NCBI RefSeq assembly: GCF_001866645.1
Contig: NZ_MLYP01000002.1
Span: forward strand, 1-64,000
Direction of reading: 5' to 3'
Length of the DNA: 64,000 nt
Origin: Streptomyces colonosanans
GTDB taxonomy: Bacteria; Actinomycetota; Actinomycetes; Streptomycetales; Streptomycetaceae
Position numbers and translations under genes: made by a program
Part shown: one piece after another, positions 33,917-43,748 of the stretch
Numbering within the stretch: position 1 is the stretch's first letter
Layout: each line of letters opens with the position of its first letter
Notes under the pieces: generated by a model
Seen by the model: only the letters and a program-made list of their open reading frames with translations
Told to the model about the DNA's origin: nothing
Database searches by the model: none

Positions 33917-34405
33917 ATGCCTTTTGCCGTCTCCTCTTCTCAGGGCACGGTCGCGGCGTTGCGGTTCGGGCGGCTCGTGGCGATGGGTTCGGTCGCCGCG
34001 CTGATCATGATCGCGGGCGTCTGGGGGTCCTGGGGCACTGCGCAGTACGTGATGCTGACCAAGGGGCGTGAGCGCGGCACGATCGAGGTGACGCGATGCG
34101 GCCCGGACACGTGCAGCGGTCCTTTCACGCCCTTGTCGGCCGGCGCGAGGGCGCGCGGGGGCGTGGTCATCGACAGGACGGTCACGGTGGAGCGGGGGAA
34201 GACGTACGCGGTGGTCGTGAAGCCGGGCTCGGATGTTGTCGTACGCTCCGGTCCGGCCGGGATTCTGTACGCGTGGGTGCCGCTGGGCGGGGCGCTGCTG
34301 CTGGCCTCTGTCGTCGTGGCGGGCGGGTTGCGGCTGGTGCGTGCGGCGTGGGTGCTGGCGGGGGCGGGGGCGGTCTTGCTCGCGGCCGCTTTTGCCATGC
34401 TCTGA
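33917..34405 (+). CDS. Small membrane protein with one external loop
   Basis: 162 residues. One TM segment near residues 20-45, an external stretch with a Cys pair (CGPDTC) and beta-like sequence, then two TM segments at about 118-135 and 142-160. Reads as an integral membrane protein of unknown role conserved between pth and the cell-wall protein. The start is the first ATG, with a weak AAGGA upstream. Confidence 0.65.
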   Translation: MPFAVSSSQGTVAALRFGRLVAMGSVAALIMIAGVWGSWGTAQYVMLTKGRERGTIEVTRCGPDTCSGPFTPLSAGARARGGVVIDRTVTVERGKTYAVVVKPGSDVVVRSGPAGILYAWVPLGGALLLASVVVAGGLRLVRAAWVLAGAGAVLLAAAFAML

Positions 34406-34541
34406 GGGCGTCCGGGTGATGTACGTCTCTGCAGAGGGTCTGTTCGTTGTCTGTTCGTGATTGACGGTTCGTCACTTGATGTCTGATGCTGAACTCACCC
34501 CCCATGTCTTCCCGTTCGCATCTCGAAGATGGACCTGTCAC

Positions 34542-35327
34542 ATGCGTACCTTTATCCGCGCCGGCGCGCTGACCGCCGGCGTTTCGGCCGTGCTGCTCCT
34601 TGCGCCGGCCGCGCACGCCACTACTCCCGGTGACAACGGCACGGTGAAGATCCACGATGCCAAGACCGGCGAGGAGCTTCGCCGCAACGAGCCGCACGTC
34701 TGCACGTTCTACCTGGACGCCTTCGGTTTCGACAGGGCCCAGAAGGTCGACTGGCACATCGAGGCCTGGGCTCCGACCGCCGCCACCAAGGGTGAGACGG
34801 TGAAGTCCGGTGCCCTCGTGCTGGATTCCGTGGGCCACGGCCGTACGGAGGACCTGTCGCTGCCCGACGGGCACTACAAGCTGTTCTGGAACTTCGACGG
34901 CGAGAAGGGCGCCGCCAAGCACAAGATGTTCTGGACGGACTGCAAGGACTCACAGGGTGGCGGCGGTACGACGCCGTCCGCCTCCGTGTCGCCTTCGTCG
35001 CCGGAGTCGCCCGCGTCGTCGGAGTCACCTTCGTCGCCGGAGTCGCCCGCGTCGTCGGAGTCGCCTTCGTCGCCGGAGTCGCCCGCGTCGTCGGAGTCAC
35101 CTTCGTCTTCGGGCTCGGCCGGTGTGACGGCGTCGCCGAGTGCGTCCTCCGGCGAGGGCGGGGCGGCCCCGTCGGCCACCGCATCCCCGTCCCCACAGGG
35201 CCCCAACGGTGACCTGGCCGAGACCGGCAGCAGCCTCCCGGTGGGCCTGCTGTCGGGTGCCGCGGCGGCGCTGGTGGCCGCGGGCGGCTTCCTGGTGCTG
35301 CGGCGTCGCAGGGCCTCTCAAGGCTGA
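34542..35327 (+). CDS. Sortase-anchored (LAETG) surface protein with Ser/Pro repeat
   Basis: 261 residues. The signal peptide ends near residue 26 (APAAHA). A globular domain follows with two Cys (VCTFYLDAFGF, FWTDC). Residues about 151-190 carry a 12-residue Ser/Pro/Glu repeat (SPSSPESPASSE) three times. The sortase signal LAETG is at 225-229, then a hydrophobic helix and RRRR tail. LAxTG signals are used by class E sortases in Streptomyces. No sortase gene lies in the window, so anchoring must be done from elsewhere. Start ATG lacks a strong ribosome site. Confidence 0.85.
   Translation: MRTFIRAGALTAGVSAVLLLAPAAHATTPGDNGTVKIHDAKTGEELRRNEPHVCTFYLDAFGFDRAQKVDWHIEAWAPTAATKGETVKSGALVLDSVGHGRTEDLSLPDGHYKLFWNFDGEKGAAKHKMFWTDCKDSQGGGGTTPSASVSPSSPESPASSESPSSPESPASSESPSSPESPASSESPSSSGSAGVTASPSASSGEGGAAPSATASPSPQGPNGDLAETGSSLPVGLLSGAAAALVAAGGFLVLRRRRASQG
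34990..35105 (+). repeat. 36-base Ser/Pro/Glu repeat, three copies
   Basis: In-frame tandem units encoding SPSSPESPASSE in the wall-spanning stalk of the LAETG protein. Copy number may vary between strains. Confidence 0.7.
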
Positions 35328-35341
35328 CGTCCGCCGGGCAT

Positions 35342-35388
35342 GACAGTGCCCCCGTGCTCGTCCTGGTGGCGAGTACGGGGGCACTGTC
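35342..35388. terminator. 19-bp bidirectional terminator between convergent genes
   Basis: 35342-35360 pairs with 35370-35388 with one G-T wobble around a 9-base loop. Lies between the LAETG gene and ppc stops. Confidence 0.85.
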
Positions 35389-35403
35389 GTGTGCGGGGCG
35401 GGT

Positions 35404-38136
35404 TCAGCCGGTGTTGCGCAGGCCCGCCGCCACACCGTTCACCGTCAGCAGCAGGGCCCGGGACAGCAGTGGGTCCGCCTCGGCGCCGGTGGCGGCGGCT
35501 TCGCGCTGGCGTCCCAGCAGGGCGACCTGGAGGTAGGAGATCGGGTCGAGGTAGGCGTCGCGGATGGCGAAGGTCTGCTTGAGGACGGGGTTGTGGTCGA
35601 GGAGGTCCTTCTCGCCGGTCACGCGCAGGACTTCACGGACCGTCAGTTCGTGTTCGGCCTCGATGGCGGTGAAGACGTGCTTGAGGTTGTCGGGTACGAG
35701 GGTGTCGACGTAGTGGCGGGCGATCCGCAGGTCGGTCTTGGCGAGGGTCATCTCGACGTTGGAGATGAAGTTGCGGAAGAAGTGCCACTGTTCGTGCATT
35801 TCGGCGAGGACGGTGTCGAGGCCGGCCTCGCGCAGTGCCTTGAGGCCGGATCCGACGCCGTACCAGCCGGGCACGATCTGCCGGGACTGGGTCCAGCCGA
35901 AGACCCAGGGGATGGCTCGCAGGCCGTCGAGGCCGGCGCCGGAGTCGGGGCGCCGGGAGGGGCGGGAGCCGAGGTGGAGGTCGGCGAGCTGGTCGACCGG
36001 TGTGGAGGCGAAGAAGTAGGCGGGCAGGTCGGGGTCTTCGACCAGCTTGCGGTAGGCGGTGTGGGCGGCGTCGGAGACGACGTCCATGGCGGCGTCCCAG
36101 CGGGCGAGTGCCTCGACGGACTGGCGGGGGGCGGTGTGCAGGGCGGACGCCTGGAGGGTGGCGGCGACGGTGAGTTCCAGGTTCTCCCGGGCCAGGGACG
36201 GGATGAGGTACTTGTCGGAGATGACCTCGCCCTGCTCGGTGACCTTGATCTCGCCCTCCAGAGTGCCCCAGGGCTGGGCGAGGATGGCGTCGTGGGTGGG
36301 GCCGCCGCCGCGGCCGACGGTGCCGCCGCGGCCGTGGAAGAGCCTGAGGCGTACGCCGTAGCGGTGGGCGACGTCGCGCAGGCGGCGCTGGGCGCGGTGG
36401 ATCTCCCACTGTGAGGTGGTGATGCCGCCGAACTTGGAGGAGTCGCTGTAGCCGAGCATGACCTCCTGTACGTCGCCGCGCAGGGCGACCAGGCGGCGGT
36501 AGGAGGGGTCGGCGAGCATGTCCTCCAGGATGGTGTCGGCGGCCTTGAGTTCGTCGGTGGTCTCCAGGAGCGGGACGATGCCGATCTTCGCCCAGCCGGC
36601 GTGCAGGTCGACGAGGCCGGCTTCGCGGGCGAGGACGGCGGCGGCGAACACGTCGTCGGCGCCCTGGCACATGGAGATGATGTACGACTCGATGACCTCG
36701 GGTCCGAAGGCATGAAGGGCCCGCTTGACCGTTTCGAACACGCCGAGGGTCTTGGCGCCGGCGGCGTCCAGTGGGGCCGGGGTGGGGGCGAGGGGGCGCC
36801 GGGAACGCAGTTCTCTGGCGAGCAGCTTGTGCCGGTATTCGCGCGGCATGTCGTCGTATCGCCAGGACTCCTCGCCGAGCCGGTCGAAGAGTTGGCCGAG
36901 GGCGTGGTGGTGGGCGTCGGCGTGTTCGCGGACGTCCATGGTGGCGAGTTGGAGGCCGAAGGCGGCGAGTGTGCGGATGGTGCGGGCGAGGCGGCCGTCG
37001 GCGAACAGGCCGCCTCGGTGGGCGCGCAGTGAGGTCTGGATGATGCGCAGGTCGTGCAGCAGCTCGGAGGTGCCGAGGTAGTCCCGTCCTGGTTCGTGGT
37101 GGGTGTTCCCGGCGAGGCGGTGCTTGGTGTTGAGGAGCTTCTGGCGGATGCAGGTGGCCTTGAGACGGTAGGGCTCTTCGGCGTTGAGGCGCTTGTAGCG
37201 GGGGCTGATCTCGGGAAGCAGGTCGAGGTCGGCCTGGAGGGATTGCAGCAGTTCTTCGGTGGCGCCGGTGTAGCGGATCGAGTTGGACAGGAGGCCGCGC
37301 AGTTCGTCGATCGTCTCCAGCGCGTCGTTGATGCCGTGCTCGTGCTGGAGGATCAGTACGTCCCAGGTGACCTCGGGGGTGACGTTGGGGTTGCCGTCGC
37401 GGTCGCCACCGATCCAGGTGCCGAAGGTGAGGGGGCGGGTTTCGTCGGGGACTTTGACGCCGACGCGTTCCAGTTCCGCGGTGAGGTCCTCCAGGACGTC
37501 GCCGACGGCGCCGGCGTGCAGTTCGTCCAGGTAGTAGATGGCGTTGCGGGCTTCGTCGGCGGGTTCGGGGCGGACGACGCGCAGTTCGTCGGTCTGCCAG
37601 ACGAGGTCGATGTTCTCCGCCAGGCGGATGTCGTGGCGGCGGCGGTCGGTGTCGAGGACGGGGGTTTCCAGGAGCGCGGCGATGCGCCGGAGTTTGTTGA
37701 GGACGGACCGGCGTGCGGCTTCCGTGGGGTGTGCGGTGAACACGGGGCGCACGTTGAGGTTCTGGACGGTCTCGCGGACGTGCTCGGGGTCGGCGTCCTT
37801 GAGCCGGTCGGCTGTCCGGGCGATGAGGCCTCCCTCGGCGGCGCGCCGGGCGCGCAACTCGCGTCCGCGGTGCACCTGCTCGGTGACGTTCGCCAGGTGG
37901 AAGTAGGTGGAGAAGGCGCGTACCAGTTTGGCGGCGGTCTCCAGTTCGGTGCCGCGCAGCAGTTCGGCGGCGGCCTCTCCGTTCTCCCGGGTCAGCCGGC
38001 GGACCCGTTCGACCAGTTCCAGGAGTTCGGGGCCCTCCTGTCGGACGAGGGTTTCGCCGAGCAGGTCACCCAGTCGGCGGATGTCGGCGCGCAGCTCACT
38101 GCTCGTCGTCGTGGTCTGATCGTCGGCACTGCTCAC
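35404..38136 (-). CDS. ppc: Phosphoenolpyruvate carboxylase
   Basis: GTG at 38136 with AAGGAG 8 bases upstream gives 910 residues, the normal length. Catalytic and binding motifs are present: [13 protein letters not shown] (catalytic His), [22 protein letters not shown] and [14 protein letters not shown]. The enzyme fixes bicarbonate onto PEP to refill the TCA cycle with oxaloacetate. The same frame extends upstream to 38622, but that part is Arg/Ser-rich, overlaps the desaturase start on the other strand and is not coding. The 358-base gap to the divergent desaturase holds the operator-like palindromes. Confidence 0.96.
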   Translation of the reverse strand: MSSADDQTTTTSSELRADIRRLGDLLGETLVRQEGPELLELVERVRRLTRENGEAAAELLRGTELETAAKLVRAFSTYFHLANVTEQVHRGRELRARRAAEGGLIARTADRLKDADPEHVRETVQNLNVRPVFTAHPTEAARRSVLNKLRRIAALLETPVLDTDRRRHDIRLAENIDLVWQTDELRVVRPEPADEARNAIYYLDELHAGAVGDVLEDLTAELERVGVKVPDETRPLTFGTWIGGDRDGNPNVTPEVTWDVLILQHEHGINDALETIDELRGLLSNSIRYTGATEELLQSLQADLDLLPEISPRYKRLNAEEPYRLKATCIRQKLLNTKHRLAGNTHHEPGRDYLGTSELLHDLRIIQTSLRAHRGGLFADGRLARTIRTLAAFGLQLATMDVREHADAHHHALGQLFDRLGEESWRYDDMPREYRHKLLARELRSRRPLAPTPAPLDAAGAKTLGVFETVKRALHAFGPEVIESYIISMCQGADDVFAAAVLAREAGLVDLHAGWAKIGIVPLLETTDELKAADTILEDMLADPSYRRLVALRGDVQEVMLGYSDSSKFGGITTSQWEIHRAQRRLRDVAHRYGVRLRLFHGRGGTVGRGGGPTHDAILAQPWGTLEGEIKVTEQGEVISDKYLIPSLARENLELTVAATLQASALHTAPRQSVEALARWDAAMDVVSDAAHTAYRKLVEDPDLPAYFFASTPVDQLADLHLGSRPSRRPDSGAGLDGLRAIPWVFGWTQSRQIVPGWYGVGSGLKALREAGLDTVLAEMHEQWHFFRNFISNVEMTLAKTDLRIARHYVDTLVPDNLKHVFTAIEAEHELTVREVLRVTGEKDLLDHNPVLKQTFAIRDAYLDPISYLQVALLGRQREAAATGAEADPLLSRALLLTVNGVAAGLRNTG

Positions 38137-38387
38137 AGGTGCTGCTCCTTGGAGTAATCCGGAGGTGCGTCGCGTCAGCGACTCCCTGAAAGGGCGGTGG
38201 TGGGCGACGGGTGGGATCGTGAGAGAGAGGCCCGGACGGGTGCCGTGCGCGGTGGGCGCCGCATACGGGCCGGGCATCCGGGAAGAAATCAGAGCGGACC
38301 GCGCTGTCCGACCGTTTCCAAGGATAGGACTCCGCGCGGACGCGCAGCCTCGCAGGCTCTTGCCGTCGGGCGACGCGCTGCCATACT

Positions 38388-38451
38388 TACGACGCCGTAG
38401 GTTACGGAGCCGTAGGTCTCCTTTCGGATTCCGGGGGACTACGCGTCCGTA
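38388..38451. promoter_or_regulatory. Three TACGNNNNCGTA palindromes, candidate TetR operators
   Basis: TACGACGCCGTA at 38388-38399, TACGGAGCCGTA at 38403-38414 and TACGCGTCCGTA at 38440-38451. The first two are 15 bases apart and the third ends 43 bases before the desaturase ATG. They lie just upstream of an operon whose second gene is a TetR regulator, so autoregulation by fatty-acid status is likely. The rest of the 38137-38494 gap shows no gene. Confidence 0.65.
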
Positions 38452-38494
38452 GCCGGGCACATGCCCAGACCCTCGACCCCACAGGGGACGCCCC

Positions 38495-39505
38495 ATGACC
38501 ACGAGATCCGACGTGATCGGAGACGCCCGGAAGGCGGCCGACGGCACTCCCCTGCCCTCCGCCACGCTGGGCGGCGAGCAGAAGCGCTCGCTCGAGCAGA
38601 TCACGCTGCTGCTGTTCATCACCGTCCCGTTCCTGGCGCTTGTCGCGGCGGTGCCGCTGGCGTGGGGCTGGGGCGTGAGCTGGCTCGATCTGGCCCTGTT
38701 GGTCTTCTTCTACTTCCTGGGCTGCCATGGCATCACGATCGGCTTCCACCGCCACTTCACTCACGGTTCCTTCAAGGCCAAGCGGCCTTTGAAAATCGCG
38801 TTGGCGATCGCGGGTTCGATGGCGGTCGAGGGCCCTCTGGTGCGCTGGGTGGCCGATCACCGCAAGCACCACAGGTTCTCGGACGCGGAGGGCGATCCGC
38901 ATTCTCCGTGGCGTTACGGGGAGACCATTCCCGCGCTGGTGAAGGGCTTGTGGTGGGCTCATGTCGGCTGGATGTTCGATGAGGAGCAGACGCCGCAGGA
39001 AAAGTACGCCCCGGATCTGATCAAGGACGGGGCGATCCGGAGGATCTCCCGCCAGTTCGTGCTGTGGACGGCGGTGTCCCTGCTGCTGCCGCCGCTGATC
39101 GGCGGGCTGGTGACGATGTCCTGGTGGGGCGCGGTGACGGCGTTCTTCTGGGGGTCACTCGTCCGGGTGGCGCTGCTGCACCATGTGACCTGGTCGATCA
39201 ACTCGATCTGTCACGCGGTGGGCAAGCGCCCGTTCAAGTCGCGTGACCGTTCCGGGAACGTGTGGTGGCTGGCGATTCTGTCGTGCGGGGAGTCGTGGCA
39301 CAACCTGCACCACGCGGATCCGACGTCGGCTCGGCACGGTGTGGAGCGGGGCCAGCTGGACTCGTCGGCGCGGCTCATCCGCTGGTTCGAGCGGTTCGGG
39401 TGGGCGTACGACGTGCGCTGGCCGTCACGCTCGCGTATCGATTCCCGTCGCAGCACGGACGGGGACGGCTCCCGGCGCGGGAAGGTGTCCGCCGACGCGG
39501 CATGA
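38495..39505 (+). CDS. Acyl-CoA / fatty-acid delta-9 desaturase
   Basis: 336 residues, membrane-bound di-iron desaturase. The three His boxes are HRHFTH, HRKHHR and HNLHHAD, with four TM helices between them. Introduces a double bond in membrane acyl chains, tuning fluidity. It ends in an ATGA overlap with the TetR gene and is preceded by three palindromes. The alternative of a lipid-linked tailoring desaturase is less likely given the conserved core setting. Confidence 0.94.
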   Translation: MTTRSDVIGDARKAADGTPLPSATLGGEQKRSLEQITLLLFITVPFLALVAAVPLAWGWGVSWLDLALLVFFYFLGCHGITIGFHRHFTHGSFKAKRPLKIALAIAGSMAVEGPLVRWVADHRKHHRFSDAEGDPHSPWRYGETIPALVKGLWWAHVGWMFDEEQTPQEKYAPDLIKDGAIRRISRQFVLWTAVSLLLPPLIGGLVTMSWWGAVTAFFWGSLVRVALLHHVTWSINSICHAVGKRPFKSRDRSGNVWWLAILSCGESWHNLHHADPTSARHGVERGQLDSSARLIRWFERFGWAYDVRWPSRSRIDSRRSTDGDGSRRGKVSADAA

Positions 39506-40176
39506 TGGACGGTGTGGCGACCGACTCCAGTACCCCCAGCAATGAGAAGCCGCGGCGTACCCGCCGTACCCGGATGACCGGTGCGGAGCGCCGGCAGCAG
39601 TTGCTGGAGATCGGCCGCACGCTGTTCGCCGCCAAGGGGTTCGAGGGCACGTCGGTGGAGGAGATCGCGGCGAAGGCCGGGGTGTCCAAGCCGGTGGTGT
39701 ACGAGCACTTCGGCGGCAAGGAGGGGCTGTACGCGGTGGTGGTGGACCGCGAGATGCGGCGCCTGCTGGACATGGTGACCGGTTCGCTCACCGCAGGGCA
39801 TCCCCGTGAGCTGTGCGAGCAGGCGGCCTTTGCTCTCCTGGACTACATCGAGGAGTCCACGGACGGTTTCCGCATCCTGGTCCGCGATTCGCCGATCCCG
39901 CAGTCGACGGGTTCCTTCGCGTCGTTGATCTCGGACATCGCCACCCAGGTGGAGGACATTCTGGGCCGCGAGTTCAAGACCCGCGGTTTCGACCCGAAGC
40001 TCGCTCCCTTGTACGCGCAGGCGCTGGTCGGCATGGTCGCGCTGACGGGCCAGTGGTGGCTGGACGTGCGTCGCCCGAAGAAGGCCGAGGTCGCGGCGCA
40101 TCTGGTGAACCTGGCGTGGCACGGGCTGGACGGGCTGGAGCAGAGGCCGCGGCTGATGGGACATCGCAAGAACTGA
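39502..40176 (+). CDS. TetR-family regulator of the desaturase operon
   Basis: The ATG at 39502 overlaps the desaturase stop by 4 bases and gives 224 residues. A basic N-terminus (EKPRRTRRTRMTGAERR) precedes the HTH (VEEIAAKAGVSKPVVYEHFG). The C-terminal helices form the ligand pocket. Cotranscription with a desaturase is known for fatty-acid-responsive TetR proteins in actinobacteria. The TACGNNNNCGTA repeats upstream are its probable targets. Confidence 0.9.
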   Translation: MMDGVATDSSTPSNEKPRRTRRTRMTGAERRQQLLEIGRTLFAAKGFEGTSVEEIAAKAGVSKPVVYEHFGGKEGLYAVVVDREMRRLLDMVTGSLTAGHPRELCEQAAFALLDYIEESTDGFRILVRDSPIPQSTGSFASLISDIATQVEDILGREFKTRGFDPKLAPLYAQALVGMVALTGQWWLDVRRPKKAEVAAHLVNLAWHGLDGLEQRPRLMGHRKN

Positions 40177-40274
40177 GGCGCGGCCGCTCGGTCACTCGTT
40201 GTTATGACCGTTGTCGGTTACGGCGGCTACGGTGGGTATGCAGGCCCAGAATCCCGCTCATGGGAGGAATCACC

Positions 40275-40901
40275 ATGACAGCCGAGCCGATCGCCGAGCC
40301 GACCCCCGAGCCCGCCGACGAGCCCGGCACCCGTTGACCCGTGCCACCGCCTGACGGATGCACCGTGGACGACCTGTTCACTCTGCCGGACCTCCCGCCG
40401 CACACCGAGTTGATCGACGGGAGCCTGGTCTTCGCGAGTCCGCAGCGGATTTTCCACAGCCGCATGATCGACCTTCTGGTGAACGGGCTGCGCCGTACGA
40501 CACCCCAGGACCTGAAGGTCCTCCGCGAAATGACGGTCGTGCTGGACCAACGCAACGGCCCCGAGCCGGACGTCAGCGTGGTTCGCGCGGACGCCGTCAC
40601 CAGCCTGGATCAGACTCGGTTCCAGGCCGAGGAGGTGCTGCTCGCCATCGAGGTCGTCTCCCCCGACTCCGAGGCCCGCGACCGCAACACCAAGCCCAGC
40701 AAGTACGCTGCCGCTGGAATCCCGTACTTCTGACTGGTCGAGATGACCGAGGGGAGCCAGCACCCGGTGGTTCGCGCCTACGAGATCGACACGGTCAACA
40801 AGGCGTACGCGCTGACCGGTATCCACCATCACAAGCTCGACGTCGGTGTGCCGTACGACATCGACATCGACATCACGCTGGAAGCGCTCAAAGCGCTCTA
40901 G
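40275..40901 (+). pseudogene. Uma2-family (PD-(D/E)XK) protein interrupted by two TGA codons
   Basis: The frame from ATG 40275 (GGGAGGAA upstream) to TAG 40899-40901 is 209 codons with TGA at codons 21 (40335-40337) and 153 (40731-40733). By comparison with the related copy at 58505, both TGA lie where Trp (TGG) is found (Q-W-PVPP and HF-W-LV). Otherwise the sequence is intact and includes the PEPDVSVVRADA and IEVVSPDSEARDR motifs of the nuclease fold. Uma2 proteins are common in Streptomyces; their role is unclear. Two single-base changes at Trp codons could be decay or base-calling error. The 3' end overlaps the VOC pseudogene on the other strand. Confidence 0.85.
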
Positions 40902-41258
40902 CGGTCGGCTCCAGGAACTCCAGCCGGTTGCCCACCGGGTCCTCCGAGTAGAACCGGCGATGGCCCGGAGGGTTGTCGTCCCAGGTCACCGGCGCCCCAC
41001 GCGCGGTGAGCCGGGCCGCGTAGGCCTCGATGCCCGTGACCCGCAGCCCCGGGTGGGCCTTCTTCGCGGGCCTGAAGTCCTTCTCGATCCCCAGGTGCAC
41101 TGCACGGCCCCCGCCTGGAACCAGCAGCCCCCGCGGGCGGCCAGCGCGGGCGGTTTGGGCATCTCCGTCATGCCGAGGACGCCGGCGTAGTACGTACGCA
41201 GCAGGTTCTCGGAGCCGGGCGGGGCCGCGAGCTGGACATGGTCGACGGCGCTCAGCAT
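40888..41258 (-). pseudogene. VOC-family (glyoxalase-like) protein with -1 frameshift
   Basis: The first half (MLSAVDHVQLAAPPGSENLL, then YYAGVLGMTEMPKPP) and second half (HLGIEKDFRPAKKAHPG, FYSEDPVGNRLEFLEP) are the two beta-alpha-beta units of a VOC domain, but in different frames. The total length of 371 bases is one short of a multiple of three; the shift lies near 41095-41106. It starts 4 bases after the tam stop, so it was the second gene of the tam operon. Single-base loss may be decay or sequencing error. Confidence 0.85.
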
Positions 41259-41261
41259 GGT

Positions 41262-42068
41262 TCAGGCCTTCTTCGTGGCGACGGCGAAGATGCGGCGGAA
41301 CGGGAACACGGTGCCGTGGCTGGTCGCCGGGTACGCCTCGCGGAGCGCCGTCCGGTACTCGGCGAGGAACTCCTCCGCCTCCTCCCCCAGCTCGGCGAGG
41401 ACCGGCCGCAGTCCGGTGCCCTTCACCCAGTCGAGGACGGGGTCCTCGCCCTCCAGCAGGTGGAGGTACGTCGTCTCCCAGACGTCCGCCTCGCAGCCCA
41501 GGGCGACGAGCCGCTCCAGGTACCCGGCGGGTGTGAGCACGGCGTCCTCGTGGCGCAGGGTGTCGGCGAGGCGGTCCTTCCAGCGGGCCGAGTGGGCGAG
41601 TTCCCTCATCAGCTGGTGGCTGGGGGAGTCGAAGTTCCCGGGGACCTGGAAGGCGAAGGTGCCGCCGGGGGTGAGGCCGGCGATCCAGTCGGGGAAGCGG
41701 TCGGCGTGTTCGGGCACCCACTGCAGGGTGGCGTTGCTGATGATCAGACCGTACGGCGCCGGCGGTGTCCAGGTGCGGGCGTCGGCGTGGGAGAAGTCGA
41801 GGCGGCCGCCGCCCGCAGTGGGGCCCTCGTGGTCGGTGTGGGCCGCATCGAGCATCTCGGGCGAGTTGTCGTAGCCGGTGATGTGTGCGGTGGGCCAGCG
41901 GTCGGCCAGCACGGCGGTGACATTGCCGGGGCCGCAGCCCAGGTCGGCGATGCGGGGCGGGTCACCGGGAAGTTCGGGGACACGGGCGAGCAGGTCGGCG
42001 AAGGGACGGGCGCGGTGGCCTGCGTGGCGCAGGTACTGACCGGGGTCCCAGGTGGGGGCGGCAGGCAT
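41262..42068 (-). CDS. tam: Trans-aconitate 2-methyltransferase
   Basis: ATG at 42068 with GAGGAGGG upstream gives 268 residues. AdoMet motif IADLGCGPGNVTAVLADRWP, then HITGYDNSPEM, then NATLQWVPEH. Methylates trans-aconitate, a by-product that inhibits aconitase. In S. coelicolor the tam gene is divergent from a MarR regulator (TamR), and the same layout appears here. The VOC pseudogene follows in the operon. Confidence 0.92.
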   Translation of the reverse strand: MPAAPTWDPGQYLRHAGHRARPFADLLARVPELPGDPPRIADLGCGPGNVTAVLADRWPTAHITGYDNSPEMLDAAHTDHEGPTAGGGRLDFSHADARTWTPPAPYGLIISNATLQWVPEHADRFPDWIAGLTPGGTFAFQVPGNFDSPSHQLMRELAHSARWKDRLADTLRHEDAVLTPAGYLERLVALGCEADVWETTYLHLLEGEDPVLDWVKGTGLRPVLAELGEEAEEFLAEYRTALREAYPATSHGTVFPFRRIFAVATKKA

Positions 42069-42149
42069 GGGTGTGGCCCTCCTCGAAGTCACCGGATGTC
42101 CGAGAGATGTTCCCAGTGGCTCCAGCCTCACACGCGAGATATCTCTACG

Positions 42150-42198
42150 TCAAGAGACTTGATATCGAGAAGACGCATATCAAGAGACTTCATGTCGA
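42150..42198. promoter_or_regulatory. Direct repeats, candidate TamR operators
   Basis: TCAAGAGACTTGATATCGA (42150-42168) and TCAAGAGACTTCATGTCGA (42180-42198) match at 17 of 19 positions with an exact 30-base period. They lie in the divergent tam-tamR promoter region. A further TCTCT arm at 42142-42146 pairs with AGAGA inside the first repeat. Confidence 0.65.
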
Positions 42199-42220
42199 CA
42201 CAACCACTACACTGATCGCC

Positions 42221-42718
42221 ATGGAGGACGAGGTCGATCGGCTGGTCGCGGCGTGGCGCCGGGAGCGCCCGGACCTCGACGTGGAACCGCTCGAGGTGCT
42301 CAGCCGGGTCAGCAGACTGGCACGGCACCTGGACCGCGCGCGCCGGCTGGCGTTCTCCGAGCACAGCCTGGAGCCCTGGGAGTTCGACGTCCTGACCGCG
42401 CTGAGGCGGGCCGGCAACCCCTACCAGCTCTCCCCCGGCCAGTTGCTGACGCAGACGCTGGTCACCTCCGGCACGATGACGAACCGTATCGACCGCCTGA
42501 CCAAGAAGGGCCTGGTCGAGCGCCTCCCGGACCCGAGCGACCGCCGGGGTGTTCTGGTGCGCCTCACCAAGGAGGGCCAGGACCGGGCGGACCAGTCGCT
42601 CGCCGGACTGCTGGAGCAGGAACGCGCGATCCTGTCGGAGCTGAGCCGGGCCCAGCGCGGTGAACTGGCCGCGCTGCTACGCCAGCTGACCGCCCCGTTC
42701 GACAACATCCCCGGCTAA
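42221..42718 (+). CDS. tamR: MarR-family regulator, TamR-like
   Basis: ATG at 42221, 165 residues. The winged helix contains LTQTLVTSGTMTNRIDRLTK and the wing LPDPSDRRGVLVRLT. TamR of S. coelicolor represses tam and TCA-cycle genes and is relieved by citrate/aconitate under oxidative stress. The divergent placement and spaced repeats support the same role. The 3' end overlaps the 3' end of the LuxR gene at 42677 by 42 bases. Confidence 0.88.
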   Translation: MEDEVDRLVAAWRRERPDLDVEPLEVLSRVSRLARHLDRARRLAFSEHSLEPWEFDVLTALRRAGNPYQLSPGQLLTQTLVTSGTMTNRIDRLTKKGLVERLPDPSDRRGVLVRLTKEGQDRADQSLAGLLEQERAILSELSRAQRGELAALLRQLTAPFDNIPG

Positions 42719-43498
42719 CGCCCCGGCAGGCAGTGTCTGCCCTTCGATGAACGTCGCCTGCCGGGGCACCAGGTCGGCCGGCCCGACCCCGGCCCGGCGG
42801 GCGAGGGCGACGGCGGCGAGGGTGGAATGGACGCCCAACTTGCCGAGGACGTTCTGCATATGGGTGCGGACGGTGTGCGGGGAGAGGAACAGCCGCTCGG
42901 CCACGGCCTTCCGGCCGAGTCCGGCGACCATGCAGCGCAGTACCTCCCGCTCCCGCGGCGTCAGGGACTCCACCAGCCGCTCGCTCTCGGTGCGGTGCTT
43001 GCGGGCCGCGGTCAGCTCGCGCAGGACGCCGGTGAGCAGGGCGGGCGGAAGGTGCGTCTCGTCCCGCAGCACACCCCGGATGACCGCGAGCAGCCGGGAG
43101 AGCGAGCAGTCCTTGGCGACCCAGCCCGAGGCGCCCGCCTGCAGGGCGAGCGCGGCACGGTGCGGGTCGTCCTTCTCGGCGAGGACGACGGTCCGTACAC
43201 CTGGGTGCCCGGAGCGCACACCGGCGACGAGCGAGATGCCGTCGACGAGCCCGTCCTCGTGGCCGTTCTGGACGGGGACCGCCGGGCGTGAGCCCGGCAC
43301 ACGGCTCCCGAGGTCCGCGTCGACGAGCATCACGTCGAAACCGCGGCCCTCCGCCGTCGCCCGCTCCAGGCAGCGCAGGGCGGCCGGACCGCTGCCGGCC
43401 GCGGACACGTCGACGTCGGGCTCGGCGGCCAGCGCGGTGGCCAGCGACTCGGCGAAAATGCGGTGGTCGTCGACGACCAGGACTCGGATGCGCACCAC
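42677..43498 (-). CDS. LuxR-family response regulator
   Basis: GTG at 43498 (GGGGG upstream) gives 273 residues. The receiver has VLVVDDHRIFAES (acidic pair) and a phospho-acceptor Asp in MLVDADLGS. An insert of about 25 residues (PAVPVQNGHEDGLVDG) lengthens the receiver loop. The LuxR HTH is LTPREREVLRCMVAGLGRKA, then PHTVRTHMQNVLGKLGV. No kinase is adjacent, so the orphan kinase at 27284 is one possible partner. Convergent with tamR. Confidence 0.88.
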   Translation of the reverse strand: MVRIRVLVVDDHRIFAESLATALAAEPDVDVSAAGSGPAALRCLERATAEGRGFDVMLVDADLGSRVPGSRPAVPVQNGHEDGLVDGISLVAGVRSGHPGVRTVVLAEKDDPHRAALALQAGASGWVAKDCSLSRLLAVIRGVLRDETHLPPALLTGVLRELTAARKHRTESERLVESLTPREREVLRCMVAGLGRKAVAERLFLSPHTVRTHMQNVLGKLGVHSTLAAVALARRAGVGPADLVPRQATFIEGQTLPAGALAGDVVERGGQLA

Positions 43499-43748
43499 TG
43501 AAACCCCCACTGCTCGGGGGACGGCCGGCGCGGGTACAGCGCCCGGTGCGCCCCCGGTTGTTCACCTGGGACGGGGCGACGCAGCCGCACGGCCGCCGCC
43601 GCGCTGGAACTGCTACCCCCCACTCCGGGCGTCGTACCCGACTGTCTCGCCCCCTGATCAGCACCGGCCCCCACCGGTGCTGTTCTCAGCGTAGGGCCGC
43701 GAGCCGGGAGCGGAAGGAAATTTGCAGAACTGATGGACCGGCGCGTTT

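Noticed and set aside
35389..36414. 341-residue Gly/Val/Asp plus-strand frame
   Set aside because: Antisense of ppc.
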